Below, one piece after another: positions 1 to 10,710 of a stretch of 64,000 bases of DNA. The stretch spans positions 57,009,378-57,073,377 of the forward strand of contig NC_030678.2 in NCBI RefSeq assembly GCF_000004195.4. The letters run 5' to 3'. Below the pieces are notes generated by a model, which was given only the letters and a program-made list of their open reading frames with translations, made no database searches and had not been told where the DNA came from. Both the position numbers and the translations under genes were made by a program. Position 1 is the first letter of the stretch; each line of letters opens with the position of its first letter. This DNA comes from Xenopus tropicalis (Eukaryota; Chordata; Amphibia; Anura; Pipidae).

Positions 1-416
1 CCGCTGGCCGGCAGCCTATCAGAGAGGCCGCCGGACCGCGATGACGTCATCGCGCCGCCAGCGCTGAAGAGGAGGACCGGGCTGAAGGAAGGCGCGTGAT
101 TCGCTCTCAGGAGGTAAGTCACACTTTTAGGGGGGCCTGGCACGTTAGGGGGGACTCTGGCACATTATAGGGGGGCTATTGGACTCTGGCACATTATAGG
201 GGGGCCTGGACTCTGGCACATTATACGGGGGCCTGGACTCTGGCACATTAGGGGGGACTGACAGCTAACTGCATGATCCTGTATATAGCATTAAGGTAAG
301 AAACAATATATGCAGTGTTAGATTTGTTTTATAATGGTTTTGCGGCTCCAAGTTTTTTTTTCTTTTCGAAAACGGGTCCAAGTTGCTCTTTATGTCTTAA
401 AGGTTGCAGACCCCTG
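1..416. mobile_element. hAT-like element, right part only
   Basis: The right end reads GGTTGCAGACCCCTG (402-416), the inverted form of a CAGGGGTC-type hAT terminus. The left end lies outside the window. The first 120 bases are GC-rich and hold a palindromic TGACGTCA at 44-51 and a perfect splice-donor-like GAG/GTAAGT near 113. A minisatellite follows at about 129-265. No transposase frame is visible, so this looks non-autonomous or internally deleted. The superfamily is inferred from the terminus alone. Confidence 0.5.
129..265. repeat. Minisatellite of GGACTCTGGCACATTA units
   Basis: About four imperfect tandem copies of a unit of roughly 35 bases. Each has ACTCTGGCACATTA followed by a run of five or six G and GCCT. 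It lies inside the hAT-like element that fills the window start. Confidence 0.75.
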
Positions 417-3400
417 AGCTAGATATTTACTCTTGTCGAGCACTATCTAGGAGAGTGAGGTAGATAGGGAAGGAAGCAAGGGCAGTTTCCAGCCCCATCC
501 AGGAAAGTAGCAGGAAGTATTTCTTCCATCCGGCAATGTTGCCTCAGCAGTAGGGCCACGGAGTAGAGATAGGAGACAGGTTAGAATAAACCCTGATCCC
601 TACTAACATGGAGGACTCTCAAACTAGGGGTTATCAACCTGAGGACTGAGGTATCTATCCTGACTGCTTCCATAGGGGTGCCAAGCTGACCAGGTGCATT
701 TACCCTGCCCAGACTCCTAACAGAGGTGGGATAAACCGGTGTGCATCCTCTCTTGTGGTCCTCAGAGTACTACAATAATTTAACACCTGTAACTGCATTT
801 GAGTATAACCCTGAAATCATCATTTGTCTCTGACAATAAACTGTACTATAGTTCAACTGCAAGAACCTTTCTGGTGTCCATCTTTGCTAAATTGTACTAC
901 ACAGCTACAGTGAGTTGTAGTTCTACTACACCCTTCGCTCCGCATGGTCTCTTCCATATAGCGAAGGCTCAGCCTATCTAAGAGAGTCGCATGTACCCCA
1001 TGCTCTAAACCATACTAGCCTGGAATTTAACTATTTCATAGCCAAATAGGGGTTATATGTCCAAATGACATCTAGTACATATATATATATATATATATAC
1101 ATAATCTCAAAAAGAATTATCGCTACACACATATATAAATATATAAATACCAAACCCCCCCACTATGACCTGCTGTGGTACAAGAACAAGACAATGTTGC
1201 ATAAGGTGAGGGGTTGCTTCTCAGACTTCCCCTGGAACCCTTACCTCTTGAAGCTCAGTTTGGTGAGGGAAAAAGTCTGCTGATTTGAGAGCAAAACTAA
1301 AAAATTATAGAAGGTGCAGAACACCTTCAAAATTGTAGCAGCTCTTTGCACTTGGCGTCTGTTTTTTCACTTTGCACCTGTTTTACCACTTTTCATCTTT
1401 CCCCATAATAATAAATGACCACAGTTTCTCTATGACTAGCTTTCTCTATAACCTACTGCACTTCAGCTGTAGTTCAATTACAGTTTAAAGCATATCTGAT
1501 TTTGCTACTGGTAGTTGCTGTTCACTGCGTGGAATGCTTCAGGACATCCCTGATTTTTAATAAAGCACATTCTTTAATACTCTTTTATCCTTATCCTATG
1601 AGGATGGAAATACATTCTTTTAACAGTGTTAGTTTTGTTGTTACTGAAATAAAACCATGGGATCTGTACATTCAACCTTTCTCACAGCTTCATAGGTCAT
1701 GCAGTGGACTCTGTGACCTGTGCTATACATAGTTGTCCTTGCTCTCTTCTTCTGTGATGTTTGGCCAACTTTGCTCAGAGAGCTAGGATCTGTCATCCAT
1801 CTGAAAAGGAGACTATTGGTTGTGCCAGCTATTAGTGCTTTGATCTTCCCCAGTATATGGGACTGGAGTGAAGCGCTGCTGGAAACTTTTAACCTGCTAA
1901 TTGTTCTTTCATATCACGGTGGCAAGCTCAGATCTAGAAGAATCACAAAATGCTGCCTGCTATGGATTCTGCAGGTGCTAGCTGCATTCTCATTTTAATA
2001 CATATTCACCTTTTCATATTTTAAATTCATTGTCAAAAAGATAAAGCTGCTCTTTTATATTTAGATTTATTTGTGGACTGGCACAGACTTCCATTATAAA
2101 TTGGCATTATTTTATTGCATTTTCCTACATCATTTACTATTATAGTAAAGCTAATAAACTTTCAGAGGGTCATTTATTTACATTTATTTATTTATCGTCA
2201 TGTTTTTGTGCTTTTCAATTTCCATGTTTCTGCTGGATGGGGAGATTTCAGTCCAGTGCTTTGTGAAAATGCATATTTACCTCAAAATCCACGCTGTATG
2301 CATGCTGATGTGCTTGTCCCATGTCTGTCAGGAGGTGAAATAAGCATTTATTTCAGCATGTTTATTGTTAAAGCTATATTGGGTTTTGTTCACCAACCAC
2401 TAGGGTTGCCCTGTATGGGGAGTCCCCCTTCAGGAGCCTATTTAAGGAGATGTACAGCAGAGCATTGCCTCTTTGGCCTATTACAGTAAGTGCAGATATA
2501 CTGAGGCTAGACCAGAAGGGAGCAGGGCCCTGCCAGGATTGTTAGACAGGGGAGCTGAATGTAAAGAGCCCACTCTAGGAGTGAGAGTTACGGTAAAGGC
2601 AGCCCACGTCCCAACAAGGAGTAAGAGTTTGAGGATAAGTCCTGTAGTGAGTGTGTGCCAGGTAGATTCCGATAGTGTTCAGGTATAGGTAAGTGTTGTG
2701 CCTACGGGTGAAGCTTGGACACTGTACATGGGGTCCCCGTAGAGAAAAGGGGAGCAGGTCATTAGTGAGAGGAGAGCTCCTGGAATGGCTAATGGCACTC
2801 TGCCTGTGCATCCCTATGTGACAAGGGTCCTGGAGGCTTCGTGAGGAATGCTGTGTGTTTAAAAAGAAGAAACAGACAGTCTTTCAAGTCGAGACAATGG
2901 TGTAGCTTTTGTGTTGCTTGTCAGTTGGCTTTGGTCTCCCCCTGTACCGCCTGTGGAGAGTCTGCAGTGACTCAATGCAACATTTGCGTCATGTTTACCT
3001 CTCACAGTAAAGGCCTGTGTTGGTTCCAGGCTGACAATAGGAAAGCCACTGGGCACATAAGTTGGGGCTGAAGTAAGCAGACCGGCCTTTCTCTGCAAGT
3101 GTAAAAACATCTTTGTGTGCCACTGGCCAAAGGCTGCAAATTTGACAACCCCGATTTATGTAATTATTACTGTATTAAATGGGGGCACCTTAGCTTTTCT
3201 GTGTTCACAGTGGCCCTTCATCTCTAACTATGCCTCTGTCGTGGGCCAGTCAGTCCAAACAATGACTTGTCATGCCATAGACTTGAATACTTGCCATTAT
3301 TACTATTCTTTCTAATGTCTATTTTTAGAAATCTTTTTAATTATGGCAATTTCCCCTATATAAACACTCACTCTCCTATGAACAGTAGCGGCTCTGGTTT

Positions 3401-4720
3401 TTCCATTCCTGCTGCTGCTCTGAGATCTGCTGTATGAGAAATGAGACGACGCTCACAGCTCAGTGATTAGGAGGCATGTATCAATGTCACAAGAGCACAG
3501 TCATCATTTCTGCACCTGTTCTGCACTCACAAGGAATGGGGCAAAGGTTGGAAACACAAAGAAATTGAGCTATCCTCTTAGGCTGTCCCTGATTTTTCTC
3601 TGGTGTACAGTGTCCTCAACTATGAAAGCTCCAGGGCAATGGACAGGAACACTCCATAAAATAAAATCAATAAAATAAAAGATCTGATTACACTTTCTTG
3701 CTCGAGTGTTAGTAGGAAAATAATCCAGACAAGGTGAGGTCCTGCACTGACAAACTCAGCAGTCTAACCAGAGTTACTGTAATGGAGAAGATCTATTGGC
3801 TGCTAAATGGCTGTGAAATGGAAGGTTGTGACCTTAAGGGCCAGGGAAAAGTGTGCTGTAAAAAGACAGACTGAGTGTACAAAAATATATACATGAATAA
3901 TAGTAGTAAAAGAATGAATTCCTGCAGTATATATAGTACAATAGCTAGAGCATAGGTTTCTATCAGCATTGACAGGACAAGAGTCATTTCCAACTTTTAG
4001 GGGAACAAAATTGCAGCCGTTAGATCCAATCCGCTACTATAGGCAGTAAGTTTAGAGCTGTCCTGTGTCTTACACCCACTGGCGCTCCTTAGCTTTTGTA
4101 TCTGAATTACAGCTAAGCTAGGGAATGTGCAAGGGGGTGCCAGGCCTCATGTGAATACAGGACTAAAAGGCAGGCAACGCTGTATTCAGGTGCATGTTTT
4201 CCATTCCATTCTGAAGTCCAAAGACTTGCACTTAAGTGCCCAAACTGTGGGGCTAGGTGGAGTGTACAAAAAAACATAGTACTTTGGGGTACCCAGCCTG
4301 AAGGTGTATTGGTGATTGGTGTATCTTATGTATGTTTCCAAAACAGAGTATGGCAGCTTTTACCATAATATTTACAAATATTGGTGACCTTGTTATGAAT
4401 GAGGGCAGCTTCTTAACATGGTACCAGCAGCTCACTCTTTCCCCGCTCCACGCTTACAATTGAAGGGGTCCTGAGGGGGCACATCGATAGTGCAGAGAGA
4501 GCTATTGTGCTCTCTACACTAGCAAAGCCTAATTTTTGTTTTAAAAACCAAAAATTCAGAGGTGGCTTTTTGCCGCTCCTAGTAACTGGGCACTCATTGC
4601 TGCCTGAAATAAGGTTCTGAGGCAAACGCAAATCAGGGCATGGAGGGGTCAAAGAGAACCGCACACTTCACACATGGTTAAAAAATGTAATTTCTGTGCT
4701 TATATGACAAGAAGTCACGT
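417..4720. other. Mostly unique DNA, no gene seen
   Basis: There is a short (AT)n run at about 1076-1100. At about 2395-2830 a stretch with a TATA-like CTATTTAAGGAG (about 2437) and GC-richer downstream sequence looks like a possible solo LTR, but no terminal repeats or target duplication could be found. The small open frames here show no recognisable domain. Confidence 0.4.
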
Positions 4721-4726
4721 GATTTT

Positions 4727-4862
4727 AAGAATTCAGATTTGGTTTGGCCAGGCACATAGATTCAGCTGGATCTGAATCTTGCTGAAAATGCCTGAATCTT
4801 GGCCGAATCTGGAACCGAATGCGGAAATCGATGAACCCCTAATATTTGCATGTCCCCACAGC
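4727..4862. mobile_element. Fragment of a GGATGCACCGAATCC-type MITE
   Basis: The stretch repeats GATTCAG, TGAATCTTGGCCGAATC and GAACCGAAT motifs, typical of an abundant frog MITE rich in CCGAATC. A second piece in the other orientation lies at 5012-5055 (GGATGCACCGAATCCAGG). Superfamily not assigned. Confidence 0.4.
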
Positions 4863-4961
4863 ATCAGACATTTCTGCATTTTTCTCTTTACAACCAATTA
4901 AATTTAATTGTCTTTTATGAGGAGGTGAGTAGATAGAATGGAATCTAGAATAGAATTCTAG

Positions 4962-5010
4962 AATGGCAGTGGATGTCATCTACTTGGACTTTGCTAAAGA
5001 ATTTGATTAG
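4962..5010 (+). pseudogene. Non-LTR retrotransposon RT fragment
   Basis: One frame reads DVIYLDFAKEFD, the reverse-transcriptase palm motif with its first catalytic Asp as found in CR1/L2-type LINEs. The frame ends in TAG straight after the motif and MITE sequence begins, so only a scrap survives. Confidence 0.55.
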
Positions 5011-5074
5011 GGATGCACCGAATCCAGGATTCGGTTTGGTTTTCGGCCAGGATTTGGCCTGTAACTATGTAACT

Positions 5075-5598
5075 ATGCTTAAGGGGATGGAAGATTTAAA
5101 CTATGAGCCTAGACTGTCAAGTTTGGAGTTGTTTTCTCTGGAAATGCCCCTTCTCATGATTGGGAGGAGACATGATTACTCTGTACAAATACATTAGAGG
5201 GGATTATAGACAGATAGGGGGTGTTTTTTTTTTTTTTTTTACATAAAAACGACCAGTGCACCAGAGGCCACCCCTTTAGATTAAAGGAACTCAATTTTCA
5301 TTTGAAGTAATGTAGGTGGTTTTTCACGGTGAGGGCAGTGAGGTTGTGGAATGCCCTTCCTAGAGATGTGGTAATGGCAGATTCTTTCAGTGCCTTTAAG
5401 AGGGGCCTGGATGAGTTCTTGAACACGCATAGTAACCAAGGCTATTGTGATACTAAAATCTACAGTTAGTATTGATGTTGGTATATATGGTTTATGTATG
5501 TGAGTGTATAGATAGGTCAGTATAGGTTTGTGTGTGTTGGGTTCACTTGGAAGGGTTGAACTTGATGGATTTTTTTAAACCCTATGTAACTATGTAAC
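5075..5598 (+). mobile_element. CR1-group LINE 3' end, degraded
   Basis: This is a copy of the same 3' end as 22563-23369. It holds GGGGATGGAAGATTTAAA, TTTCACGGTGAGGGCAGTG and GAATGCCCTTCC blocks, then the 3' UTR ending in CTATGTAACTATGTAAC. A T run at 5223-5242 and several indels break the coding frame. The 5' part is missing, as usual for LINE copies. Confidence 0.8.
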
Positions 5599-5689
5599 AT
5601 ATTCTAACATTGACTATAAGCCTTGTTGGGTGGGCCAAATGGAGAATGAGGGCAGTCTAGCTTTACTTTCTGAGTCAGGCATTTAGTCT

Positions 5690-6400
5690 GATGGAGTGTG
5701 CCGAGCAGACTTCGGGGAGGTCTCCTACTCAAGGAACCAGCGTGGATAGAATTATATACAGTGGCCTCAGGTATAGGCTGGGGAGTTCATCTCCTAGATC
5801 TCTCTGTTCAAGGAAGATGACCAGAGAATCTTTTTAATGTCAATTCCAATATCCTAGAGCTGTTTTTCAGGCCCTCATCTCATTCAAGGAAGTTCTTCTG
5901 GCAACTGTGGTAAAGATCATGACAGACAATGCTGCGGCTACAGCTTTTATCAGAGGTGGCAGGGGCAGATTGTTATTCAGAGGCTGTCCCAATCATAGAA
6001 TGAACACAACTTCACCTTTTCGACTCAATGGCTCAGTTTATTCCAGGGGTACAGAATGTGGAGGTGGACTTTTCAGCAAACATTATCCTATTCAAGAAGG
6101 AGTGGGGATTGAAGCCAAGAGTCTTTGCCTGCATAACATCCATTTGGGGCTTTATAGGGTTGAAAATGAACCATTTCTTTTGCCTAGGCTGGGAACTAGC
6201 AGGAGAATACCCATCAGTAATTGTTGCTTTTCATGTTGGTGGGGAGGACGGCCAGGAAACAGAGATTACGTTAAGTATGATATTGATTTTCTCTTATCTC
6301 CGCTATTGGTATCATGTCCCCCATTAAATACCTCTTCTGCAGTATTAACAATCCTAATTTGGTCAGCCTTTCCTCTGACCAAGGTTTCCTCTGAGACTTT
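5690..6400 (+). pseudogene. DIRS-type retrotransposon RT-RNase H fragment
   Basis: Reading across frames gives a run typical of the DIRS RT to RNase H region: GWGVHL (about 5776-5793), a KIMTDNAAATAFI block (about 5911-5950) with the RNase H-type Asp, then FIPGVQNVEVD (about 6036-6068) and EWGLKPRVF. These pieces sit in different frames and stops intervene, so the copy is dead. DIRS elements use a tyrosine recombinase rather than a DDE integrase; no recombinase is visible here. Assignment rests on motif order and is moderately sure. Confidence 0.55.
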
Positions 6401-6439
6401 CCTTTATTAGATTAGTTTTGAATTGTGCTTGTGCTTGTT

Positions 6440-8482
6440 TGGCCCCCAGTAAGGATTAATGATATCTTACTAGGGATAAAGTACAGGGTACAGTTTTAAA
6501 TATTTAAAATGTAAATATTTTTACACAATAAAGTAAAAATATTAAATTTACTTTTAAATTTAAGTGCAGTAATCAAAGTGCAATTTCAAGGGCATTCTAC
6601 ATGTTTTTCCCCCATAATGCAATGTTTTTTCTCAGAATTTCAGCTTTGTTTAATTTACCGGGGGTGTTGCACCTAGATCAGTTGTGGCTGATGTGTTGAA
6701 ATTAACGCAATAGTGCTTGTAAAACAGATGCAGTTTGCATCAGAGTTCAGTTGCTGTGTGTGTGAATAACATGTGCGCCCTATCCCTTGAAGCCATTGAC
6801 GATGGTGTTCAGGGAAGAAAACTCGTTACCTTCAATTTACCTGGCTAAAATGTTTTAGACTCCATGGGTAAACTTGAAAACAAAGCTTGAATACATATAC
6901 CGACATGTGTTTGAGCAATAATCACTCACCCTCTGCTACCTGCACCACTGAACATTGCAGTAAAAATGTTTTTGCGCCACTTTGGTCACTTTATATGCCT
7001 CTGCTAAAAGGTAAAGTAGAAGGAAAGGTGTCAAGTAACTAGGGTAGCAGCGTAACACATCATTTTTTAAAAATTCTCATTTTTGGCAGTTTCAGCAAGC
7101 TTTATTGCTGCCTGTCTTTAAAAATCAATGATTCAGAGTAGGGCTAGATTGGAGGACATCTATAGAGATAGAAGGGTTAGGGAAAATATTTTGAGAGTAT
7201 ACTTTATTAAATGTAGGGGGTGCCTTTCCCTGTAATGGCCTAGGGCAGCACAAACTATAAATACACCCTTCACCCTTGCTATAAGTGGTTTTCCATTTTC
7301 TATTGTTCCACTAGGCATGTAGGAGTGACAGTAGCGTAGTATGGGCTTATATGCTTCACCTTATGGCAATTTCATTTATTAATTTATCTTGATGCAGACA
7401 CATAGGGTTTGTGTACACACAGGGATTCAGATCAATATTCAGCACAGGAAATATAATTATTTTATGAATCGCTAGCTGATTTCATTCCCTATGGGTAGAG
7501 ACCAAAAGGCAACAATGAGATCAGTGGCGTGTAGTGGAAAACAAAAAAGTACCTCGGTTCAAGCCAAACTCTGCAAAAACTGCCCATGGGTACGTACTCT
7601 GGTTTTTCTGTGAAATTTCCTTTTGAAAAATATCAGCAGCGTACTCTTGTTGCTCCAAACAAATGCATATACTGAGTCTAACAAATGCAAGTTATATAGG
7701 TCTCTTCATTAATATTTCATGTTAAGGGAATCTAGCACTAAATAAGTGATCAAAGAATATCACAGATATTTACAGAAATTGCAAACATAAAAAAGTACAC
7801 ATGGACATTTGGAGTATGGGCCGTTATACTTCAAACAGGTATTTAAAAAAAGAGAAGCCAACCTTTCCAAACACATGTGCAGTGTTAACTGAGTAGCCCA
7901 GAAGTAAGGACAAACTGGAATTGTTCCATATGCAGCTGTAACTGGCACTACCCAAGTTGGTAACAATGTACAAAGCTGTGGAGCTCTACATAGGGAAGGA
8001 TCCTTTATTTGTTTATTGACCACATAAATAGTGCAGTTTGAAAGGGGTCCAAAGAGGTACAATAATGACATAAAATTGAGAATTCTCATTACACACCACC
8101 ACACTGCAGTTTTTCAAAATATATTTTGCTTGTCAATACATACCACTAGTGTATGACCAATTATTTACCAATGCTACAGCTGAAAGTGCTGGATTTTATG
8201 GAGAGTTTGTGGCCATAAATTGGCCAGGTATCTATTGGACAGGTGTAAAAATCCCATTGGGATTGGGATCCCAGGACAATGCTGTTCTCTCCTGATGGCA
8301 TGCATTGCTGCCTATTATGATCTGATTGTTTGGCCCAAACTTTAGTGTTTGGATGTAGCAGAACCAACAGCTCTTTTTTCCTTAAATGAATCTATTCTTT
8401 ATTAAACCATATTATCAGTTGATCAGTGCCATAGGTTGATCAAAAACAACAACAAATAAACAAATAATTTAAACTTACAATA
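6440..8482. other. Mostly unique AT-rich DNA
   Basis: A scrap of the CAGGTATGGGA-type MITE interior (AAGGATTAATGATATCTTA) lies at about 6450-6490. Nothing else was recognised. Confidence 0.4.
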
Positions 8483-8483
8483 C

Positions 8484-8580
8484 AGATATGGGACTTTTTA
8501 TCCAGAATGCTTTGGAACTGGTGTTTTCCAGATAAGGGATCTTTCTGTAATTTGAATCACCATAACTTAAGCCTGCAGAT
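8484..8580 (+). mobile_element. Fragment of CAGGTATGGGA-type TA-flanked MITE
   Basis: ACAGATATGGGAC, TATCCAGAATGCT and CCAGATAAGGGATC match the left third of the intact copies at 26281-26609 and 43584-43910. The rest is missing and CR1 sequence follows directly. Confidence 0.65.
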
Positions 8581-8585
8581 AGGCA

Positions 8586-8972
8586 GATAAGGGATGTTCT
8601 TTTTTTCCCATAAAAACGATCAGCGCACCTAAGGCCACCCCTTTAAATTAGAGGAATGGAACTTTCATTTGAAGCAGCACAGGTGGTTTTTCACGGTGAG
8701 GGCAGTGAGGTTATGGAATGCCCTTCCCAGAGATGTTGTGATGGCAGATTCTGTTAATGCCTTTAAGAGGGGCCTGGATGAGTTCTTGAACAATCAGAAT
8801 ATCCAAGGCTATTGGGATACGAATATCTACAGTTAGTATTAGTAGTTGTATATATAGTTTATGTATGTGAGTGTATAGATTGGTAAGTATAGGTTGTGTG
8901 TGCTGGGTTTATTTGGATGGGTTGAACTTGATGGACGCTGGTCTTTTTTCAACCGAATGTAACTATGTAACT
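8586..8972 (+). mobile_element. CR1-group LINE 3' end
   Basis: Contains TTTCACGGTGAGGGCAGTG, CTTTAAGAGGGGCCTGGATG and the 3' UTR through GGTTGAACTTGATGGAC to the tail AATGTAACTATGTAACTAT. It is 5' truncated and holds only the last part of ORF2. Confidence 0.85.
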
Positions 8973-9065
8973 ATATATAAGGATTAAGTGCAATTGATTC
9001 CCAAATTTTAGCACAGTGATTCCACTCTATAGGATCTTGCAAACTTAAATACTTATCAGTGTTTC

Positions 9066-9650
9066 TTAAAGGGATTCTGTCATGATTTTTACAGTGTATT
9101 TTTCTTTTTTAAATTACACTGTTTACATAGCAAATAATTCACTTTACTATTTCAAATTTTATTCTTGCACCAACAAATTTATTTTTTTAGTTGTAATATT
9201 GGTGTATAGGCAGCCATCTCAGTGCATTGTGTCTGAGTCTGAGCTTTCAGAAGGAGCCAGCACTACACATTAGAACTGCTTTCGGATAACTTGTTGTTTC
9301 TCCTACTCCCATGTAATTGGAGGAGTCCAAAGCAGGACTTGTATTTCTTACAATTGAGTGCTATCCTGATATCTACTGGGAGCTGCTATCTTGCTGCCTT
9401 CCCATTGTTCACTCCAACTTGCAGCTCAGCAGTAAAGTGTGACTGAAATTTATCTGAGCACAGGTCACATGGCTGTGGCACCCTGGGAAATGAAGAATAT
9501 GGATAGCCCCATGTAAAATTTCAAAATTAAATATAAAAAAATCTGTTCGTGTTTTTGAAAAACTGATTTCAGTGCAGGATTCTGCTGGAGAAGCTCTATT
9601 AACTGATGCGTTTTGAAAAAAAACGTTTTCCCATGACAGTATTCCTTTAA
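9066..9650. mobile_element. T2/Kolobok-type element with TTAA duplication
   Basis: The ends are AAGGGATTCTGTCATG (from 9070) and its inverted partner CATGACAGTATTCCTT (to 9646), flanked by TTAA at 9066-9069 and 9647-9650. The 577-bp interior has no transposase frame, so the copy is non-autonomous. TTAA targets and AAGG-type ends fit the T2 family of the Kolobok superfamily known from Xenopus. Confidence 0.8.
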
Positions 9651-9660
9651 GGAACATCCT

Positions 9661-9673
9661 GTCTAAGACACTG
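9661..9673. repeat. Left target-site duplication
   Basis: GTCTAAGACACTG, identical to 9992-10004 on the other side of the fold-back element. Confidence 0.85.
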
Positions 9674-9720
9674 TATCTAGTAGAATTAAGTCTAAAACAA
9701 CTGGACTTTTCTGAGTTTTT

Positions 9721-9766
9721 CTTGAAAACGTTTCACCACTCATCCAAGTGGCTTCTTCAGTTCAAA
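9721..9766 (-). ncRNA. Hammerhead-like ribozyme motif, left arm
   Basis: Minus-strand mirror of 9862-9907, with the same core, GAAA and CGT-T cleavage context. Its stem II is better: GCCACT pairs with AGTGGT by five Watson-Crick pairs plus one G-U. Only one of the two motifs is in the sense direction in a given transcript. The long arm-arm hairpin would compete with ribozyme folding. Confidence 0.45.
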
Positions 9767-9861
9767 TTCTCATCAATGAGAATCTTGGTACCATTGTGAT
9801 TGGATGTCTGTGACTCTACTACCATCAAGAGTTTAAATACCGGGGAATTCCCTACCAGTCA

Positions 9862-9907
9862 TTTGAACTGAAGAAGCTACTTGGATGAGTGGTGAAACGT
9901 TTTCAAG
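9862..9907 (+). ncRNA. Hammerhead-like ribozyme motif, right arm
   Basis: In order: stem I strand TTTGAA (9862-9867), core CTGAAGA (9868-9874; the seventh core base is variable in the family), one extra A, stem II GCTACT with loop TGGATG and AGTGGT (9876-9893, with wobble pairs), GAAA (9894-9897), CGT (9898-9900), H17 as T (9901), then TTCAAG (9902-9907), which pairs with the first strand. Stem III would be only the palindrome ACGT, so activity would need a dimer, as known for minimal hammerheads. An extra A after core A9 is known from a viroid hammerhead. Activity is untested. Confidence 0.45.
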
Positions 9908-9991
9908 AAAAACTCAGAAAAGTCCAGTTGTTTTAGACTTAATTCTACTAGATACTGTATATCATGACCTGGATGAATGAGAATTTTCATA

Positions 9992-10004
9992 GTCTAAGAC
10001 ACTG
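9992..10004. repeat. Right target-site duplication
   Basis: GTCTAAGACACTG, identical to 9661-9673. Confidence 0.85.
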
Positions 10005-10191
10005 GTTTTATCAAAGGATTAAAGAGCAGGAGCAGTGCCTTCTGCCCCTGCTGCTGGTGTAGGAGCATAAGGACACCCCTTGGTAGTCATTCACATTGGA
10101 CCGCAAGGCATTGCTGCCGCAAGGCATTAGGCATAGGGTGGGCACTAAGAACAGGGTGCAAAAGTATAAAAACATGGTATCTTGCACCTAG

Positions 10192-10425
10192 TGGGTCACA
10201 TTCAATTAGATGAGAAAAGCTTATCTCCTAATTCAATTCCAGATTTTACCATAGAGCCAGATGCAATTCACTAAGAAAAACTAATCTCACTGATCATCAC
10301 ATAAAAACTCTATTGAAGTCTTTGGGAAAAAAACTTCAACTGGATTAGTAGAAATGTTTTTTCTCTTTAAATTAAATCTCGCTCATAAATCATAAACCAA
10401 CAGTTTCTGAATCTGGCCCATAATA
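10192..10425. mobile_element. MITE, GGGCCAGATTCAATT family, diverged
   Basis: Shares GAGAAAAGCTTATCTCC, CCATAGAGCCAGATGCAATT and the end GAATCTGGCCCA with 39156-39401. The left end is eroded (GGGTCACATTCAATT). No ORF; superfamily not assigned. Confidence 0.55.
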
Positions 10426-10486
10426 TGCACTTTGCATCCTTGTCTTGCATTTTGTAAAAGAGGCCTCTAAACACTCTGGTTACTCC

Positions 10487-10710
10487 ACTCAGATTGTAAG
10501 CTCTACGGGGCAGGGACCTCCTTCCTACTGTGTCTCATACCACATGGCACTTATATATATATATACATATATGTATTTATTGTATTTATTTATTATATCA
10601 CTCGTCCTCCCTGTGTGTAATTTTGTATTCTGTAAGACTGTACAGCGCTGCGTACCCTTGTGGCGCTTTATAAATAAAGTTATACATACATACATACATA
10701 CATACATACT
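10487..10710 (+). repeat. L2-like LINE/SINE 3' tail with CATA microsatellite
   Basis: Starts ATTGTAAGCTCTACGGGGC, continues to TACAGCGCTGCG and GGCGCTTTATAAATAAA, and ends in a (CATA)n tract at about 10683-10710. The same block recurs at 37128-37285. The opening resembles the 3' region shared by L2 LINEs and several vertebrate SINEs. Confidence 0.6.

Larger units (their letters stand above)
9674..9991 (+). mobile_element. Fold-back retroelement with 13-bp TSD
   Basis: Two arms (9673-9767 and 9861-9955) are reverse complements with a single mismatch that I can see, around a 93-bp spacer. A tail to 9991 ends in GAATTTTCATA. Identical 13-mers GTCTAAGACACTG flank it at 9661-9673 and 9992-10004. 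A duplication of that length suggests target-primed reverse transcription rather than cut-and-paste. Each arm carries a hammerhead-like motif. The tail (ATGACCTGGATGAATGAG) resembles sequences I associate with Penelope-like elements of fish and frogs, but no ORF supports this, so the class is an inference. Confidence 0.7.

Noticed and set aside
9881..9899. Direct reading of GGATGAGTGGTGAAACG as the hammerhead CTGATGA...GAAA core
   Set aside because: GGATGAG carries an extra G and leaves no stem II. The better alignment uses CTGAAGA at 9868 and places this stretch in stem II and its loop.
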